Below, one piece after another: positions 42,066-54,108 of a DNA stretch of 64,000 nucleotides. This stretch comes from Streptomyces typhae (GTDB lineage Bacteria > Actinomycetota > Actinomycetes > Streptomycetales > Streptomycetaceae): the NCBI RefSeq assembly GCF_009755605.1, contig NZ_WPNZ01000003.1:1-64000 (forward strand). Direction: 5' to 3'. A program made the translations under genes and the position numbers. The first letter of the stretch is position 1. The number at the start of each line of letters is the position of its first letter. The notes beneath the pieces were generated by a model, which saw only the letters and a program-made list of their open reading frames with translations, did no database searches and was not told the DNA's origin.

Positions 42066-42263
42066 TCAGGGTGCGAGGCACCCGGTGGCCGGGATCTCGG
42101 CGGGTACGCCGAGGCCGGCCGGGTCGACGAGGCCGGTGACCTCCTGCACGGCGCAGTCGACGGTTGCCACGGGGTCCGGTACGGCGCTCGCCGGGGCGGC
42201 GAGGGCGCCGACGAGGGCGAGGGTTCCGATGGCCATGGTGGTCATGGCGGCGATACGGCGCAT
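42066..42263 (-). CDS. Small secreted protein (65 aa)
   Basis: ATG 42263 follows AAGGGAAG. A Sec signal peptide MRRIAAMTTMAIGTLALVGA leads to an AAPASA cleavage site (about residue 28). The mature part is only about 37 residues (VPDPVATVDCAVQEV...TGCLAP) with two cysteines that could form one disulphide. It does not show the chaplin GN(V) pattern or rodlin features. It lies downstream of asd on the same strand but has its own gap of 136 bp. Function unknown. Confidence 0.75.
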   Translation of the reverse strand: MRRIAAMTTMAIGTLALVGALAAPASAVPDPVATVDCAVQEVTGLVDPAGLGVPAEIPATGCLAP

Positions 42264-42399
42264 GAACTTCCCTTGTGAGTGGTGCGGTTGGTGCACCCCA
42301 TCACTGCCCGGACACGCCCGGGGCACATGCGCCGTATCACTCGTTGGTGGGTGCGGAAACGATCCCCCGCGATCTGGACGTTTCGGCCGGTCCCGGCGG

Positions 42400-45125
<2,726 letters not shown>

Positions 45126-45349
45126 GCCGGCACCGATACCGCCCCGCCGAGGCGGATTACTGAGTTCCGGTGACAACTCCGTGAAGGCGCGGTTGCGAAC
45201 CCGGCGAACCACCCGACCTGCGATTTCACCGGGCTACGGTCCTTCCACCGCTCGCCGCTGATCACCGGCGTACGAGGTCGCGCACCTGACCAGCGCGCGA
45301 CCACGGAGATCAGCGGCGCCCCGTACCGACCACGCAAGGAAGGACCTCC

Positions 45350-46852
45350 GTGCGCGCACCCCGCAGCCGGACGACGGCCGCTCTGCTCTCCGCCGTCGTC
45401 GCCGCCCCCGTCCTGTTCGCCGCCGCGTCCCCCGCGGGCGCGCAGGACGCCGCCCGGCACGACAAGCACCCGACGGCACAGGCCCAGAAGGCGCAACAGC
45501 TCGCCAAGAAGCTGGTGAAGAGGTCCAGCGGCAAGAGCGCCCACCGCCACCTGGAGAAGTTCCAGGAGATAGCCGACGCCCACGGCGGCAACCGCGCCGC
45601 GGGCACCCCGGGCCACAAGGCCTCCACCACGTACGTGCACGACCGCCTGGAGAAGGCCGGGTACAAGGTCTCGTACCAGGACTTCGTCTTCCACACGTCG
45701 CAGACGGTGCGGGAGGGCGCGAGCGTCCTGTCGCCCGAGGCGCGCAAGCTCAACGCCCTGGCGTTCGACTTCAGCAAGTCCACCCCCGAGGGCGGCCTCG
45801 CGGCCCCGGTCGCCGCGGCCCGTGTCGACGACACCCCGGGCTGCGAGGCCGACGACTACACCTCGGACACCTTCACCGGGAAGATCGCCCTGGTGAAGCG
45901 CGGCACCTGCACGTTCGCCGAGAAGGAGGCCGCCGCGGCCAAGGCGGGCGCCGTCGGCCTCGTCCTGTACAACCACTCCGGCGACGCGCCCGTCAAGGGC
46001 AACCTGGAGACCCCGGACAACGCGCACATCCCCGCCGTCGGCATCTCCAAGGCCGAGGGCGAGAAGCTGGCCGAGCAGGTGAAGCAGGGCGAGGTCAGGA
46101 TCTCCCTGGACGTCGTCACCAAGGCGATCCCGCACAAGACCCGCAACGTCGTCGCGGAGACCCGAGGCGGCCGCGCCGACCGGGTGGTGGCGCTCGGCGC
46201 GCACCTGGACTCCGTGGAGGAGGGTCCCGGCATCAACGACAACGGCTCCGGTTCCGCCGGTCTGATCGAGGTCGCGGAGAAGCTCGCCAAGGAGACCAAG
46301 GGCGGCAAGAACCTCGCCCACAAGGTCCGCTTCGCCTGGTGGTCGGCCGAGGAGCTGGGCCTGCTCGGCTCGGACCACTACGTGAAGACCCTGAGCGCGC
46401 GGCAGAAGAAGGACATCAAGCTGTATCTGAACTTCGACATGATCGCCTCGCCCAACGCGGCCGAACTCGTCTACGACGGCGACGACTCGGACAAGACGGG
46501 CGCGGGCGCGGGTCCGGCGGGCTCCGCCCAGATCGAGAAGCTGATCAACGGCTTCCTCGACAAGAAGAAGGTCCCGCACTGGGGCACCGACTTCGACGGC
46601 CGCTCCGACTACGGCGCGTTCATCGCGAACGGCATCCCGGCGGGCGGCACCTTCACCGGCGCCGAGGGCCTCAAGACCGAGGAGCAGGCGGCGAAGGCGG
46701 GCGGCAGGGCCGGTCAGCCGTACGACCCGAACTACCACGCCAAGGGCGACGACATCAAGAACATCAACCGCAAGGCGTTCGACGTGAACGTCGACGTCAT
46801 CGCGAACGCGGTCGGCACCTACGCGCAGGACCTCAGCTCGCTGAAGCACTGA
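45350..46852 (+). CDS. Secreted M28-family aminopeptidase with PA domain
   Basis: A 500-aa exported zinc peptidase. Signal peptide residues 1-31 end in ASPAGA; the start is GTG 45350 after AAGGAAGGA. A protease-associated insert lies at about 165-255 (CTFAEKEAAAAKAGAVGLVL). Zinc ligands are His and Asp in GAHLDSVEEGPGINDNGSG, Glu in WWSAEELGLLGSDHY, Asp in FDGRSDYGAF and His in NYHAKGDD. Relatives include Streptomyces aminopeptidase S. It is released into the medium to liberate amino acids from peptides. A strong terminator follows. Confidence 0.94.
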   Translation: MRAPRSRTTAALLSAVVAAPVLFAAASPAGAQDAARHDKHPTAQAQKAQQLAKKLVKRSSGKSAHRHLEKFQEIADAHGGNRAAGTPGHKASTTYVHDRLEKAGYKVSYQDFVFHTSQTVREGASVLSPEARKLNALAFDFSKSTPEGGLAAPVAAARVDDTPGCEADDYTSDTFTGKIALVKRGTCTFAEKEAAAAKAGAVGLVLYNHSGDAPVKGNLETPDNAHIPAVGISKAEGEKLAEQVKQGEVRISLDVVTKAIPHKTRNVVAETRGGRADRVVALGAHLDSVEEGPGINDNGSGSAGLIEVAEKLAKETKGGKNLAHKVRFAWWSAEELGLLGSDHYVKTLSARQKKDIKLYLNFDMIASPNAAELVYDGDDSDKTGAGAGPAGSAQIEKLINGFLDKKKVPHWGTDFDGRSDYGAFIANGIPAGGTFTGAEGLKTEEQAAKAGGRAGQPYDPNYHAKGDDIKNINRKAFDVNVDVIANAVGTYAQDLSSLKH

Positions 46853-46864
46853 TCCCAGCAGCCC

Positions 46865-46898
46865 GACGGGGGCGGACACTTCGCTGTCCGCCCCCGTC
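46865..46898. terminator. Bidirectional hairpin terminator
   Basis: A perfect 14-bp stem (46865-46878 / 46885-46898) with loop CTTCGC, between the convergent M28 and S8 peptidase genes. Confidence 0.88.
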
Positions 46899-46942
46899 TT
46901 CGTGCCGCTGTCAGCGTGTATCAGCGCTTCGGCGTGCGACGG

Positions 46943-49900
46943 TCACTCAGTGACCTTCTCCAGCGTCACGCTGCCGGTGCCCGCGACCGTGCCGCGCGCG
47001 TTCAGGAGGTTCACCTCACCGAAGAGGACCCGGCCCGCGGCGCCGGGGGCACCCACGACCAGCTCGGCGGAGACGTCCGCGGTCGCGCCGTTGGCGAGCT
47101 TCACGACCTTGCTCTCGTCGACCTCGACCTGGCCGAGGGAGGCGGAGAAGAACACGTCACGGTAGTCGTACGCGGTCTGCCCCGACGGGATGGAGTAGCC
47201 CGCGACCTGGAGCGTGTAGGTGCCCGGCGCCGGCTTGGCGAGACTCACGGACTCCTCCGAGTCGCCGTCCGCCGACTGCACGACGAGCTGGCCGTCCTTG
47301 TACAGCGCCAGGTCCAGGTCGGCACGCGAGTCCGCGGTGGAGCCGATCGCGGCGTCGAGCCGCTCGGCGCCCTCGGGCACGACGACCGTGGTGGTCTGCG
47401 TCTCGCCCTGCTCGATGGTGGGCCTGCTGGTGGCGGCCGAACCGAGCGAGCCGCCCTTCAGCCTGCCGTCCACGGCGGCGTAGTCGTTCTTCGCCTTCCA
47501 GGTGACCGGGGTGGACGAGCCCGCCTTGGCCTCGGCGACCTTCAGGGGCGCCGGGGCGAAGGTCACGCCGAGGGCGGAGACTTCCAGCTTGTACGGGTTG
47601 TCGAGCACCGGCGAGGTGCGGCGCGCCTCGACCTCGATCTCCCAGACGCCCGGCGTCGGGTTCGCGTACGAACGGGCGTCGGGGCGGCAGGTGTTGTCCG
47701 GGTTCGGGAAGTTCGCGTAGCAGACGAGCGACGACGTCGACTCGGCCGGAAGACCGTACGGGTGGATCGAGATGAAGCGCGTCTGGCTCTTGTCCTTGAG
47801 CCCGCCGAGCGCGACCTCCAGGGACTTCGCGCCCTTCGGCACGTTCACGAAGTACGACTTGTTGCTGTTGCGCTGCACCGAACCGGACGCCTTATAGGTG
47901 AACGACGGCTTCGCCAGGTCCTTGGCGACCACCACGGTCGTCATGATCTGGTGGTCGACGCCGCGGGTGCGCTTGTCGTCGACGGTCAGCGCGGCGCTGG
48001 AGACACCCGAGGACTTCGGGGCGGCCTGCACCTTCACCTTGACCGGGCGGTCGAGCGGCAGGAAGACCTCGCCGTCGGCGGCGTCGCCGAGCAGCTTGAA
48101 CGTCTTGTCGTGGTTGTTGACGAAAGCGAGCTTGTGGCGCAGCGGACGGCTGGATCCCGTGGTCCGCGTGATCGTCACCTCGTACGTCTTCTTCTGACCG
48201 GCCTTCAGGCCGCCCTCACGGTCGTACAGGCCGGTGCCGGGCTTCTTCAGCTCCTGCTCCAGGGCCGTGTCGACGGGCGCCTTGACCGTGTACTCGTGGG
48301 CCTTGGCGCCGCCCTTGACGGCGCTCCAGGCGTCCACGATGTCGATCAGGCCGGTGCCCTGCTCGTAGGCCTGCACGCCCGGGATGCGCTGCGCGGTCGA
48401 GGTGAGCGCGGTGCGCAGCCTGGCCGGGGTGAGGTCGACGCGGTGCTGCTTGGCGGCGCTCAGGAGCAGCGCGGCGGCGCCCGCGGCCTGCGGGGACGCC
48501 ATCGACGTGCCCTGGAGCATCGAGTAGCCGGCGGGCAGCTTGTAGCCGGCCTCGGCGACCGGGGAGCCCGGCAGCCAGGTCTGCGTGGTGTTGATGGCGG
48601 AGCCCGGCGCGGAGATCAGGGGCTGGAAGCCGCCGTCCTCGCGCGGGCCGCGCGAGGAGAAGCCGAACATGCCGTACTTCTTCTTCACCTCGGAGCCGTA
48701 GTTGGCGGCCCAGGTCTCCTTGGAGACCGACGCGCCCACGGAGATGACGTGGTCGGCGAGGCCGGGGTCACCGATGGTGTTGGCGCCGGGGCCCGAGTTG
48801 CCCGCGGAGATCACGAGTTGCACGCCGTAGGTGTCGATGAGGCGCTTGTACAGCTCGGCGCGCGCGTTGTTGCCGTCGTTGAGCGCGGGCAGGCCGCCGA
48901 TCGACATGTTGACGATGTCGACGCCGCGCTTGGTGACGAGGTCGATCATGCCCTCGGTGAGCGCGACGTTGGTGCAGCCGCCGGTCCAGGTGCAGGCGCG
49001 GGACGAGACGAGCTTGGCGCCGGGCGCGGCGCCGTTCATCTTGCCGCCGAACAGCTTGTTGGCGGCGGTGATGCCCGCGACGTGCGTGCCGTGCTCGGAC
49101 TCGATGACGCCGATGTTCACGAAGTCGGCCTTCTTGCCGACCCAGTCGCCGCCGTAGGGGTCCGTGGGGACGTCCTTGCGGATCTCGACGACGAACGGCA
49201 CCCGCTCGGCGACGTCGGTCGCCGGGTCGTCCTTGCCGAAGTAGCCGACCTGGTGGTTCTTGCCGTACGGCTTCATCGGCTTGTCGTCGCCGAAGTCCTT
49301 GTTGTCGTTCAGGTCGACGCGGACGGTACCGGCGGCCGGGTCGTACAGGACGCCCCAGCTGTCGGTGGTGTCGCCGTCGCGGTTGAGGTCGCCCTTGGCG
49401 TCGCCGCCGGTGGTCGCGTTCTCGCGGAAGCGGCTGATCTGGTACGAGCCCGCGGGGGCCTTCCAGGTGTCGCCGTCGAAGGTGAACGTAGGCCCGGACA
49501 CCGGGTTGGTCATGCGGCGCCAGGTGCCGTCCGCGTCGACGATCGGGTCGGTCGCCGTCACCCAGTCGGTGATCTTGCGCTCGCCGGTGGTGGTCTTCTG
49601 GAGCGCCGGGTGGCCGAGGTCGACGCCGGAGTCGAGGACGCCGATGGTGACGCCGCGGCCGTCGGCCTTCGGGTTCTTCTTCACGAAGTCGACGGCGCCC
49701 GTCTCGAAGGACGGGTTGTACGGGTTCACGGCGGGCGTGTTCTTGCCGGGCGCCGGGTACGCGGCGCGCCCCGCGGCGCCCTTCGCGCCCTTGCCGCTCC
49801 CCGGCCGCGGGTCGTCGAGCTCGATCTCGTGCCGCAGGTCGATGGCGTGCACGGAGGGCAGCTTGGTGGCGGCCTCGATCGCGGCGTCGGCGCGCGCGGT

Positions 49901-50275
49901 CGGGACGGCGGCGCGGACGTAGCCGAGCTTGTCGTAGGTGCGGCCGACGGAGCCGCCCTTGACCGCGTCGAGCTGCCTCGCGACCTGCTCGGTCGCGCCG
50001 GGCGCGGTGGCGACCATCATCGTGACGGTCTTCTCGCCGTCCGCCTTGGCGTCGGCGAGCAGTTCGGCGTCCGCTGCGCCGAGCTTGGCGGCGGCGTCCT
50101 TGGGAGCCGGGGCGACGGGCGCCGGGGAGGGGGTGTCGGCGGCGAAGGCCAGCGGGAGCGGGGCCGCCGCGGTGAGAGCGGCGGCCACGCCTATCGCGGT
50201 GGCGAGACGTGCGGTGCGTCTGGCGCGGTCGGAGCGTCTCGCACCCGGTTCGGGCGCGCGTGCGTCGAGGGTCAT
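46943..50275 (-). CDS. Large secreted subtilisin-family (S8) serine protease
   Basis: A 1110-aa exported protease. ATG 50275 (MTLDARAPEPG) is preferred because AGGGA lies five bases upstream; ATG 50281 is the alternative. A basic region and signal segment (about residues 25-50, ending AFA) precede an I9-like propeptide. The catalytic domain spans about 190-620 with Asp in IGVLDSGVDLGHPAL, His in ESEHGTHVAGITAA and Ser in LQGTSMASPQAAGAAAL, in D-H-S order. The C-terminal 480 residues form several beta-sandwich-type modules of the kind found in long actinobacterial subtilases. The leader contains a mini-repeat hairpin (50321-50363). Confidence 0.95.
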   Translation of the reverse strand: MTLDARAPEPGARRSDRARRTARLATAIGVAAALTAAAPLPLAFAADTPSPAPVAPAPKDAAAKLGAADAELLADAKADGEKTVTMMVATAPGATEQVARQLDAVKGGSVGRTYDKLGYVRAAVPTARADAAIEAATKLPSVHAIDLRHEIELDDPRPGSGKGAKGAAGRAAYPAPGKNTPAVNPYNPSFETGAVDFVKKNPKADGRGVTIGVLDSGVDLGHPALQKTTTGERKITDWVTATDPIVDADGTWRRMTNPVSGPTFTFDGDTWKAPAGSYQISRFRENATTGGDAKGDLNRDGDTTDSWGVLYDPAAGTVRVDLNDNKDFGDDKPMKPYGKNHQVGYFGKDDPATDVAERVPFVVEIRKDVPTDPYGGDWVGKKADFVNIGVIESEHGTHVAGITAANKLFGGKMNGAAPGAKLVSSRACTWTGGCTNVALTEGMIDLVTKRGVDIVNMSIGGLPALNDGNNARAELYKRLIDTYGVQLVISAGNSGPGANTIGDPGLADHVISVGASVSKETWAANYGSEVKKKYGMFGFSSRGPREDGGFQPLISAPGSAINTTQTWLPGSPVAEAGYKLPAGYSMLQGTSMASPQAAGAAALLLSAAKQHRVDLTPARLRTALTSTAQRIPGVQAYEQGTGLIDIVDAWSAVKGGAKAHEYTVKAPVDTALEQELKKPGTGLYDREGGLKAGQKKTYEVTITRTTGSSRPLRHKLAFVNNHDKTFKLLGDAADGEVFLPLDRPVKVKVQAAPKSSGVSSAALTVDDKRTRGVDHQIMTTVVVAKDLAKPSFTYKASGSVQRNSNKSYFVNVPKGAKSLEVALGGLKDKSQTRFISIHPYGLPAESTSSLVCYANFPNPDNTCRPDARSYANPTPGVWEIEVEARRTSPVLDNPYKLEVSALGVTFAPAPLKVAEAKAGSSTPVTWKAKNDYAAVDGRLKGGSLGSAATSRPTIEQGETQTTTVVVPEGAERLDAAIGSTADSRADLDLALYKDGQLVVQSADGDSEESVSLAKPAPGTYTLQVAGYSIPSGQTAYDYRDVFFSASLGQVEVDESKVVKLANGATADVSAELVVGAPGAAGRVLFGEVNLLNARGTVAGTGSVTLEKVTE

Positions 50276-50320
50276 CAGCATCCCTGTGCGTGAAGACCGG
50301 CTGGTCGAGCCGGTGCAGGA

Positions 50321-50363
50321 TGGGGTCTCCCCTGCTCGAACGAAGTCGAGAGCTCGGGGAAGT
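50321..50363 (-). repeat. Mini-repeat hairpin in the S8 protease leader
   Basis: GGGGTCTCCCCTGCTCGAAC followed by GAAGTCGAGAGCTCGGGGAAG, an imperfect palindrome of a short repeat seen in many Streptomyces genomes. The second copy in this window lies inside pepN copy 2 (60636-60679). Confidence 0.7.
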
Positions 50364-50531
50364 CCGGAATACGGGGCCGGATGACCGCTCAGCTTTACGT
50401 AAGGGGTGCCTGTTTGGGGAGAGTTGCCCGGGGTGGGATGCGCCGGTGGCGTACTTCCGCCATACGCCATCGGGAACAAGGCGGTGCATAACGGTACTTG
50501 GTACCCCTGGCGTGGGTGTCGGCGGGCGGAG

Positions 50532-51080
50532 TCAGGCCTCCCGCGAACGCGCGTAGTGGCGGGAAGCCTTCGCTCGGTTGCCGCACAGGGCCATGGAGCA
50601 CCAGCGGCGGGTGCCGTTCCGCGAGATGTCGAAGAAGTGCAGGACGCACGCCTCGTGGGCGCAGCCGCGGATGCGGTCGGGGGCGTCGGCGAGCAGCGTC
50701 AGATAGTCCCGGGCCGCGAGCCACGCGGGCCCCCAGGACGGGTCCGCGAACTCGCTCTCCTCGGCGGGGCCCGCCGGTGTCAGGGCCGCCCGGACCCGGC
50801 CGTGCGCGAGGACCGCGTCCACGCGTGCGACCGCGGCGGCCTCACCGCCCGGCTTGCCCGGCAGGTCGACGACCCCGGCGAGGGCGTCCCGGGCGCGCAG
50901 CAGGTGCTCCAGGGTGGCCCCGTCGGCGTCGAACCGCGCGTCGAGCCCGTGCGCGGCCAGCCACACACCGAGCCCTTCGACGCCGTCGAGCAGATCCTTG
51001 CGCACCCCGTCCTGCACCCAGCGGGTGTTGAGCAGATCCAGGGCGAGGGGCTCACCGGTGAGCGGACGAGGATCGATCAC
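50532..51080 (-). CDS. CGNR zinc-finger (ABATE-domain) protein
   Basis: A 182-aa probable stress regulator. GTG 51080 is chosen because AGGAGGA lies six to seven bases upstream; GTG 51086 abuts that sequence. The N-terminal ABATE domain begins PLALDLLNTRWVQDG. The C-terminal zinc finger reads CAHEACVLHFFDISRNGTRR, then WCSMALCGNRAKASRHYAR, including the CGNR motif that gives the family its name. It is presumed to bind DNA; targets are unknown. The leader is a 31-nt purine tract on the coding strand. Confidence 0.9.
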   Translation of the reverse strand: MIDPRPLTGEPLALDLLNTRWVQDGVRKDLLDGVEGLGVWLAAHGLDARFDADGATLEHLLRARDALAGVVDLPGKPGGEAAAVARVDAVLAHGRVRAALTPAGPAEESEFADPSWGPAWLAARDYLTLLADAPDRIRGCAHEACVLHFFDISRNGTRRWCSMALCGNRAKASRHYARSREA

Positions 51081-51085
51081 GCGCA

Positions 51086-51116
51086 CTCCTCCTTCTCCTT
51101 CTCCTTCTCCTCCTCT
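51086..51116 (-). repeat. Pure polypurine tract (coding strand) in the CGNR leader
   Basis: 31 bases without an interruption of the purine/pyrimidine bias, made of GGAGAA/GGAGGA units on the minus strand. It offers several overlapping Shine-Dalgarno sequences ahead of GTG 51080. Confidence 0.8.
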
Positions 51117-51190
51117 AACCCCTCAAGGGTAAATCACTGGTTCGGGTAACAGGGCGTGCCTATCCGGTGTACGCGGTCTAACGTCGGCCC

Positions 51191-51637
51191 GTGCACAAGG
51201 AACTCAGGGTGGCGGCCTACGCCGTATGCGTACGCGACGGGTCCGTGCTGCTCGCCCGCTGGGTCGCGGGGGACGGCAGCAAGCGGTGGACGCTGCCCGG
51301 GGGCGGCATGGACCACGGCGAGGACCCGTACGACACGGTGATCCGCGAGGCCGACGAGGAGACCGGGTACGCCGTGGAGCCCGTCGCCCTCCTCGGCGTG
51401 GACTCCCTGCGCCGCCGCTATCCGAGGCGGCTCGGGGCCGTCGCGGACTTCCACGGGGTGCGCATCGTCTACGAGGGGCGGGTCGTCGGGGGCGCCCTGC
51501 GGCACGAGACGTCGGGGTCGACGGACCTGGCGGCATGGCACCCCCTGGACGGCGTCGCCGCCCTCGACCGCGTGAGCCTCGTCGACATCGGCCTGTCCCT
51601 GTGGCGGGCCCGCCCGGCCCACGGCCACCTGGGGTAG
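51191..51637 (+). CDS. NUDIX hydrolase
   Basis: A 148-aa nucleoside-diphosphate-linked-moiety hydrolase. GTG start (MHKELRVAAYAVCVRDG). The Nudix box GX5EX7REUXEEXGU is complete in GGGMDHGEDPYDTVIREADE followed by ETGYAV (about residues 37-62). LPGGGMDHGE and the HPLDG segment near the C-terminus are typical. The substrate cannot be predicted. It is divergent from the CGNR gene and followed by a dense cluster of intergenic repeats. Confidence 0.93.
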   Translation: MHKELRVAAYAVCVRDGSVLLARWVAGDGSKRWTLPGGGMDHGEDPYDTVIREADEETGYAVEPVALLGVDSLRRRYPRRLGAVADFHGVRIVYEGRVVGGALRHETSGSTDLAAWHPLDGVAALDRVSLVDIGLSLWRARPAHGHLG

Positions 51638-52166
51638 GCCGTGGGCCTTGGGCGGGTCATCGGCGCTGCCGCGCCTCGTCCTCAATCGCCGGACGGGCTG
51701 AGATCGCGCTGGCGCGCTCGTCCTCAAACGCCGGACAGGCTGAAATCGTGCTGCGCGCTCGTCCTCAAACGCCGGACGGGCTCAATTCTCGCCGGTGCGG
51801 CGGCGAAGTTTTCAGCCCGTCCGGCGTTTGAGGACGAGGCGCGGAGCGCCGACAAAGCGGGGGTCCAGGGGGCGCAGCGCCCCCTGGTTACGGGAAAGGG
51901 GTGGGCCTGGGGCGCCCCGCGAGGGCCCGCTACCCCGCCACATGAACGCAGAGCGACGACACCCCCACCCCCCAAAGAGCAAACCGTGCACACGCAGTGT
52001 GCCCCCAGATCCACTTACGGTGATCGGCGCCGCACGTTGCGGCGTCGTTCACGCGCAGGCCACCCCCGCTGCCAACGATCCAGTACGAGCGGGAAGCGGA
52101 GGCCGGAACCCCGGCCGAGGCCTCCCGCGACCACTGCCGACGCGTTCGCACTCGGGGAGACGCGCC
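51638..52166. repeat. Gene-free region with four cores and an inverted composite element
   Basis: Direct cores of GTCCTCAAACGCCGGACGGG type lie at 51678, 51720 and 51761 (the first with TCAATC, the second with GGACAG). An inverted composite copy spans 51814-51927 and contains the inverted core, a GGGGGCGCAGCGCCCCC hairpin, CGGGAAAGGGG and GGGGCGCCCCGCGAGGGCC, the same order as copies 1 and 2 read backwards. The last 200 bp are likely the promoter and leader of the phosphoesterase gene. Confidence 0.8.
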
Positions 52167-53951
52167 ATGTCGCGGATACGCTCTGTCGCCACCGCCGCAG
52201 CCACTGCCACCACATCCGCCGCCGCCAGGCTCAACCGCCGCACGCTCCTCGCGGCGACCGGCGCCGTCACTCTTTCCGCGGGAGCCGGTTATGCCCTCGG
52301 CCCGGGGGCGGGCTCCGGCGAGGCCGCCCAGGGGACGGCACCGGTCCCCATGTCCCGCAGGGCCCCCGCCGCCCCGCTCGCCCCGTACCGCTCGGGCACC
52401 ACCCTCGCCACGGTCTCCGCACCCCGCGGCCCCGAGGGGAGCTACCGCCGCCTCGGCGACGGACCGGCCTGGGACCGCGTCGTCCGCACGGACCTGGCGG
52501 ACGCCAAGGACGACCGCGGCGCCCGCCGCACCGCGCTCGCCGCCTTCGTGCAGTTCACCGACCTGCACCTGGTGGACGTCCAGCACCCGCTGCGCTACGA
52601 GTGTCTGCGCGCGCAGACGGCCAGCGCCTGGCGCCCGCAGGAGGCGCTGTCCGTCGCGGGCGCCGTCTCCCTGGTCGAGCAGGTGAACGGCATGCGCGGC
52701 GCCCCCGCCACCGGCGCCCCGCTGCACTTCGTGATGACGACGGGCGACAACACGGACAACAACTCCCGCAACGAACTCGACTGGTTCCTGAAGGTGATGA
52801 GCGGCGGCCGCGTCACCCCCAACTCCGGCGACCCGCGCCACTACGAAGGCGTGCAGGACAGCGGCCTGAAGCTCTACTGGCACCCGGACGCGGCCCTGCG
52901 CGACGCCGACAAGGGCGTCGGGTTCCCGCGCCTGCCCGGGTTCCTGGACGCGGCGATCCGCGAGGTCAACAGCCCCGGTCTGAACCTGCCGTGGTACTCC
53001 ACCGTCGGCAACCACGACAGCCTGCCGGGCGGCTGTTACGCGCCCGGGGACTCGTACTTCGCCGAGGTGGCCGTCGGCGGCAGAAAGCTGATGTCCCTCG
53101 ACGAGAGCCGCGGCGCGGCCCTGTGGGAGACCGTCAAGAAGGGCCACGACCCGAAGGGCACCATCTTCCGGGACATCCTGAAGGCGGAGGCCCGCCGCAT
53201 GCGCCCGGTCACCCCGGACGAGGGCCGCGCCCCCTTCACGCCCGAGGAGTACCTCCGCGCCCACCTCGACAAGGCGCACCGGGGCCGCGGTCCGGTCGGC
53301 CACGGCTACACCCGGCAGAACCTGGCGGAGGGCACCCAGTACTACTCCTTCCGCATCACCGACGACGTCCTCGGCATCAGCCTGGACACCACCGACCCCG
53401 GCGGTCACTACGAGGGTTCCCTCGGCACGGCCCAACTGCGGTGGCTGGAGCGGACCCTGACGGAGGTGGAGAAGAGCGGCGACGCCTCGTACGCCATCGT
53501 CTTCAGCCACCACACCAGCCGCTCCATGCGCAATCTGCACACCGACCCCCGCTATCCGCGCGAGAAGCGGCACGGCGGGGACGAGGTCGCCGCGCTCCTC
53601 GGCCGCCACCGTTCGGTGCTCGCCTGGGTGAACGGCCACAGCCACAAGAACGCCATCACCCCGCACCGCACCGAACACGGCTCCTTCTGGGAGGTCTCCA
53701 CCGCCTCGCACGTCGACTTCCCGCAGCTCGCCCGGGTGATCGAGCTGGTCGACAACCGCGACGGGACGCTCTCCCTGTTCACCACCCTCATCGAGTCCGC
53801 GGCCCCGCACCGCACGGACTTCGGCGATCTGTCGCAGACCGGCCTCGCCGCGCTGTACCGGGAGCTGTCGTTCAACGCGCCGGGCGCCCGCGCCACCCTG
53901 AGTGGCGAACCGGGCGACCGCAACACGGAACTCGTGCTGCGCAAGGGCTGA
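52167..53951 (+). CDS. Tat-exported metallophosphoesterase (TIGR03767-like)
   Basis: A 594-aa protein. ATG 52167 follows GGGGAGA. The N-terminus carries the twin-arginine signal LNRRTLLAATGAVTLSAGAG (about 27-46), so it is exported folded. Calcineurin-like metal motifs in order are QFTDLHLVD (about 130), TTGDNTDN, VGNHDSLPGG, FSHHTSRS and VNGHSHKN. A long insert between GNHD and SHH makes it larger than standard phosphoesterases, as in the actinobacterial TIGR03767 group. The substrate is unknown; a phosphate-scavenging role is inferred. Confidence 0.9.
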   Translation: MSRIRSVATAAATATTSAAARLNRRTLLAATGAVTLSAGAGYALGPGAGSGEAAQGTAPVPMSRRAPAAPLAPYRSGTTLATVSAPRGPEGSYRRLGDGPAWDRVVRTDLADAKDDRGARRTALAAFVQFTDLHLVDVQHPLRYECLRAQTASAWRPQEALSVAGAVSLVEQVNGMRGAPATGAPLHFVMTTGDNTDNNSRNELDWFLKVMSGGRVTPNSGDPRHYEGVQDSGLKLYWHPDAALRDADKGVGFPRLPGFLDAAIREVNSPGLNLPWYSTVGNHDSLPGGCYAPGDSYFAEVAVGGRKLMSLDESRGAALWETVKKGHDPKGTIFRDILKAEARRMRPVTPDEGRAPFTPEEYLRAHLDKAHRGRGPVGHGYTRQNLAEGTQYYSFRITDDVLGISLDTTDPGGHYEGSLGTAQLRWLERTLTEVEKSGDASYAIVFSHHTSRSMRNLHTDPRYPREKRHGGDEVAALLGRHRSVLAWVNGHSHKNAITPHRTEHGSFWEVSTASHVDFPQLARVIELVDNRDGTLSLFTTLIESAAPHRTDFGDLSQTGLAALYRELSFNAPGARATLSGEPGDRNTELVLRKG

Positions 53952-54065
53952 GGCCCCGCGCGAGGGGCGCGGTTCCACGCGAGGGGCACAGTTGCGCGCG
54001 AGGGCCGAAGCGCGCCGCGGAAGCCGTGACGTGCCGGGCCGCCGCGGAGTTCTGCCTGGGTGAGC

Positions 54066-54096
54066 AGGAATTCCCCCCAGGAATTCCCCCCCCGGG
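54066..54096 (+). repeat. Duplicated CAGGAATTCCCCCC leader sequence
   Basis: The word CAGGAATTCCCCCC occurs twice in tandem just upstream of the GGGAAGGAACGACGC ribosome-binding region of the S12 hydrolase. Confidence 0.7.
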
Positions 54097-54108
54097 AAGG
54101 AACGACGC

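Noticed and set aside
46916..50293. 1125-codon open frame on the plus strand across the S8 protease
   Set aside because: It mirrors the protease gene; low-complexity Val/Arg/Gly-rich translation with no motif. Long antisense frames are expected in GC-rich coding DNA.
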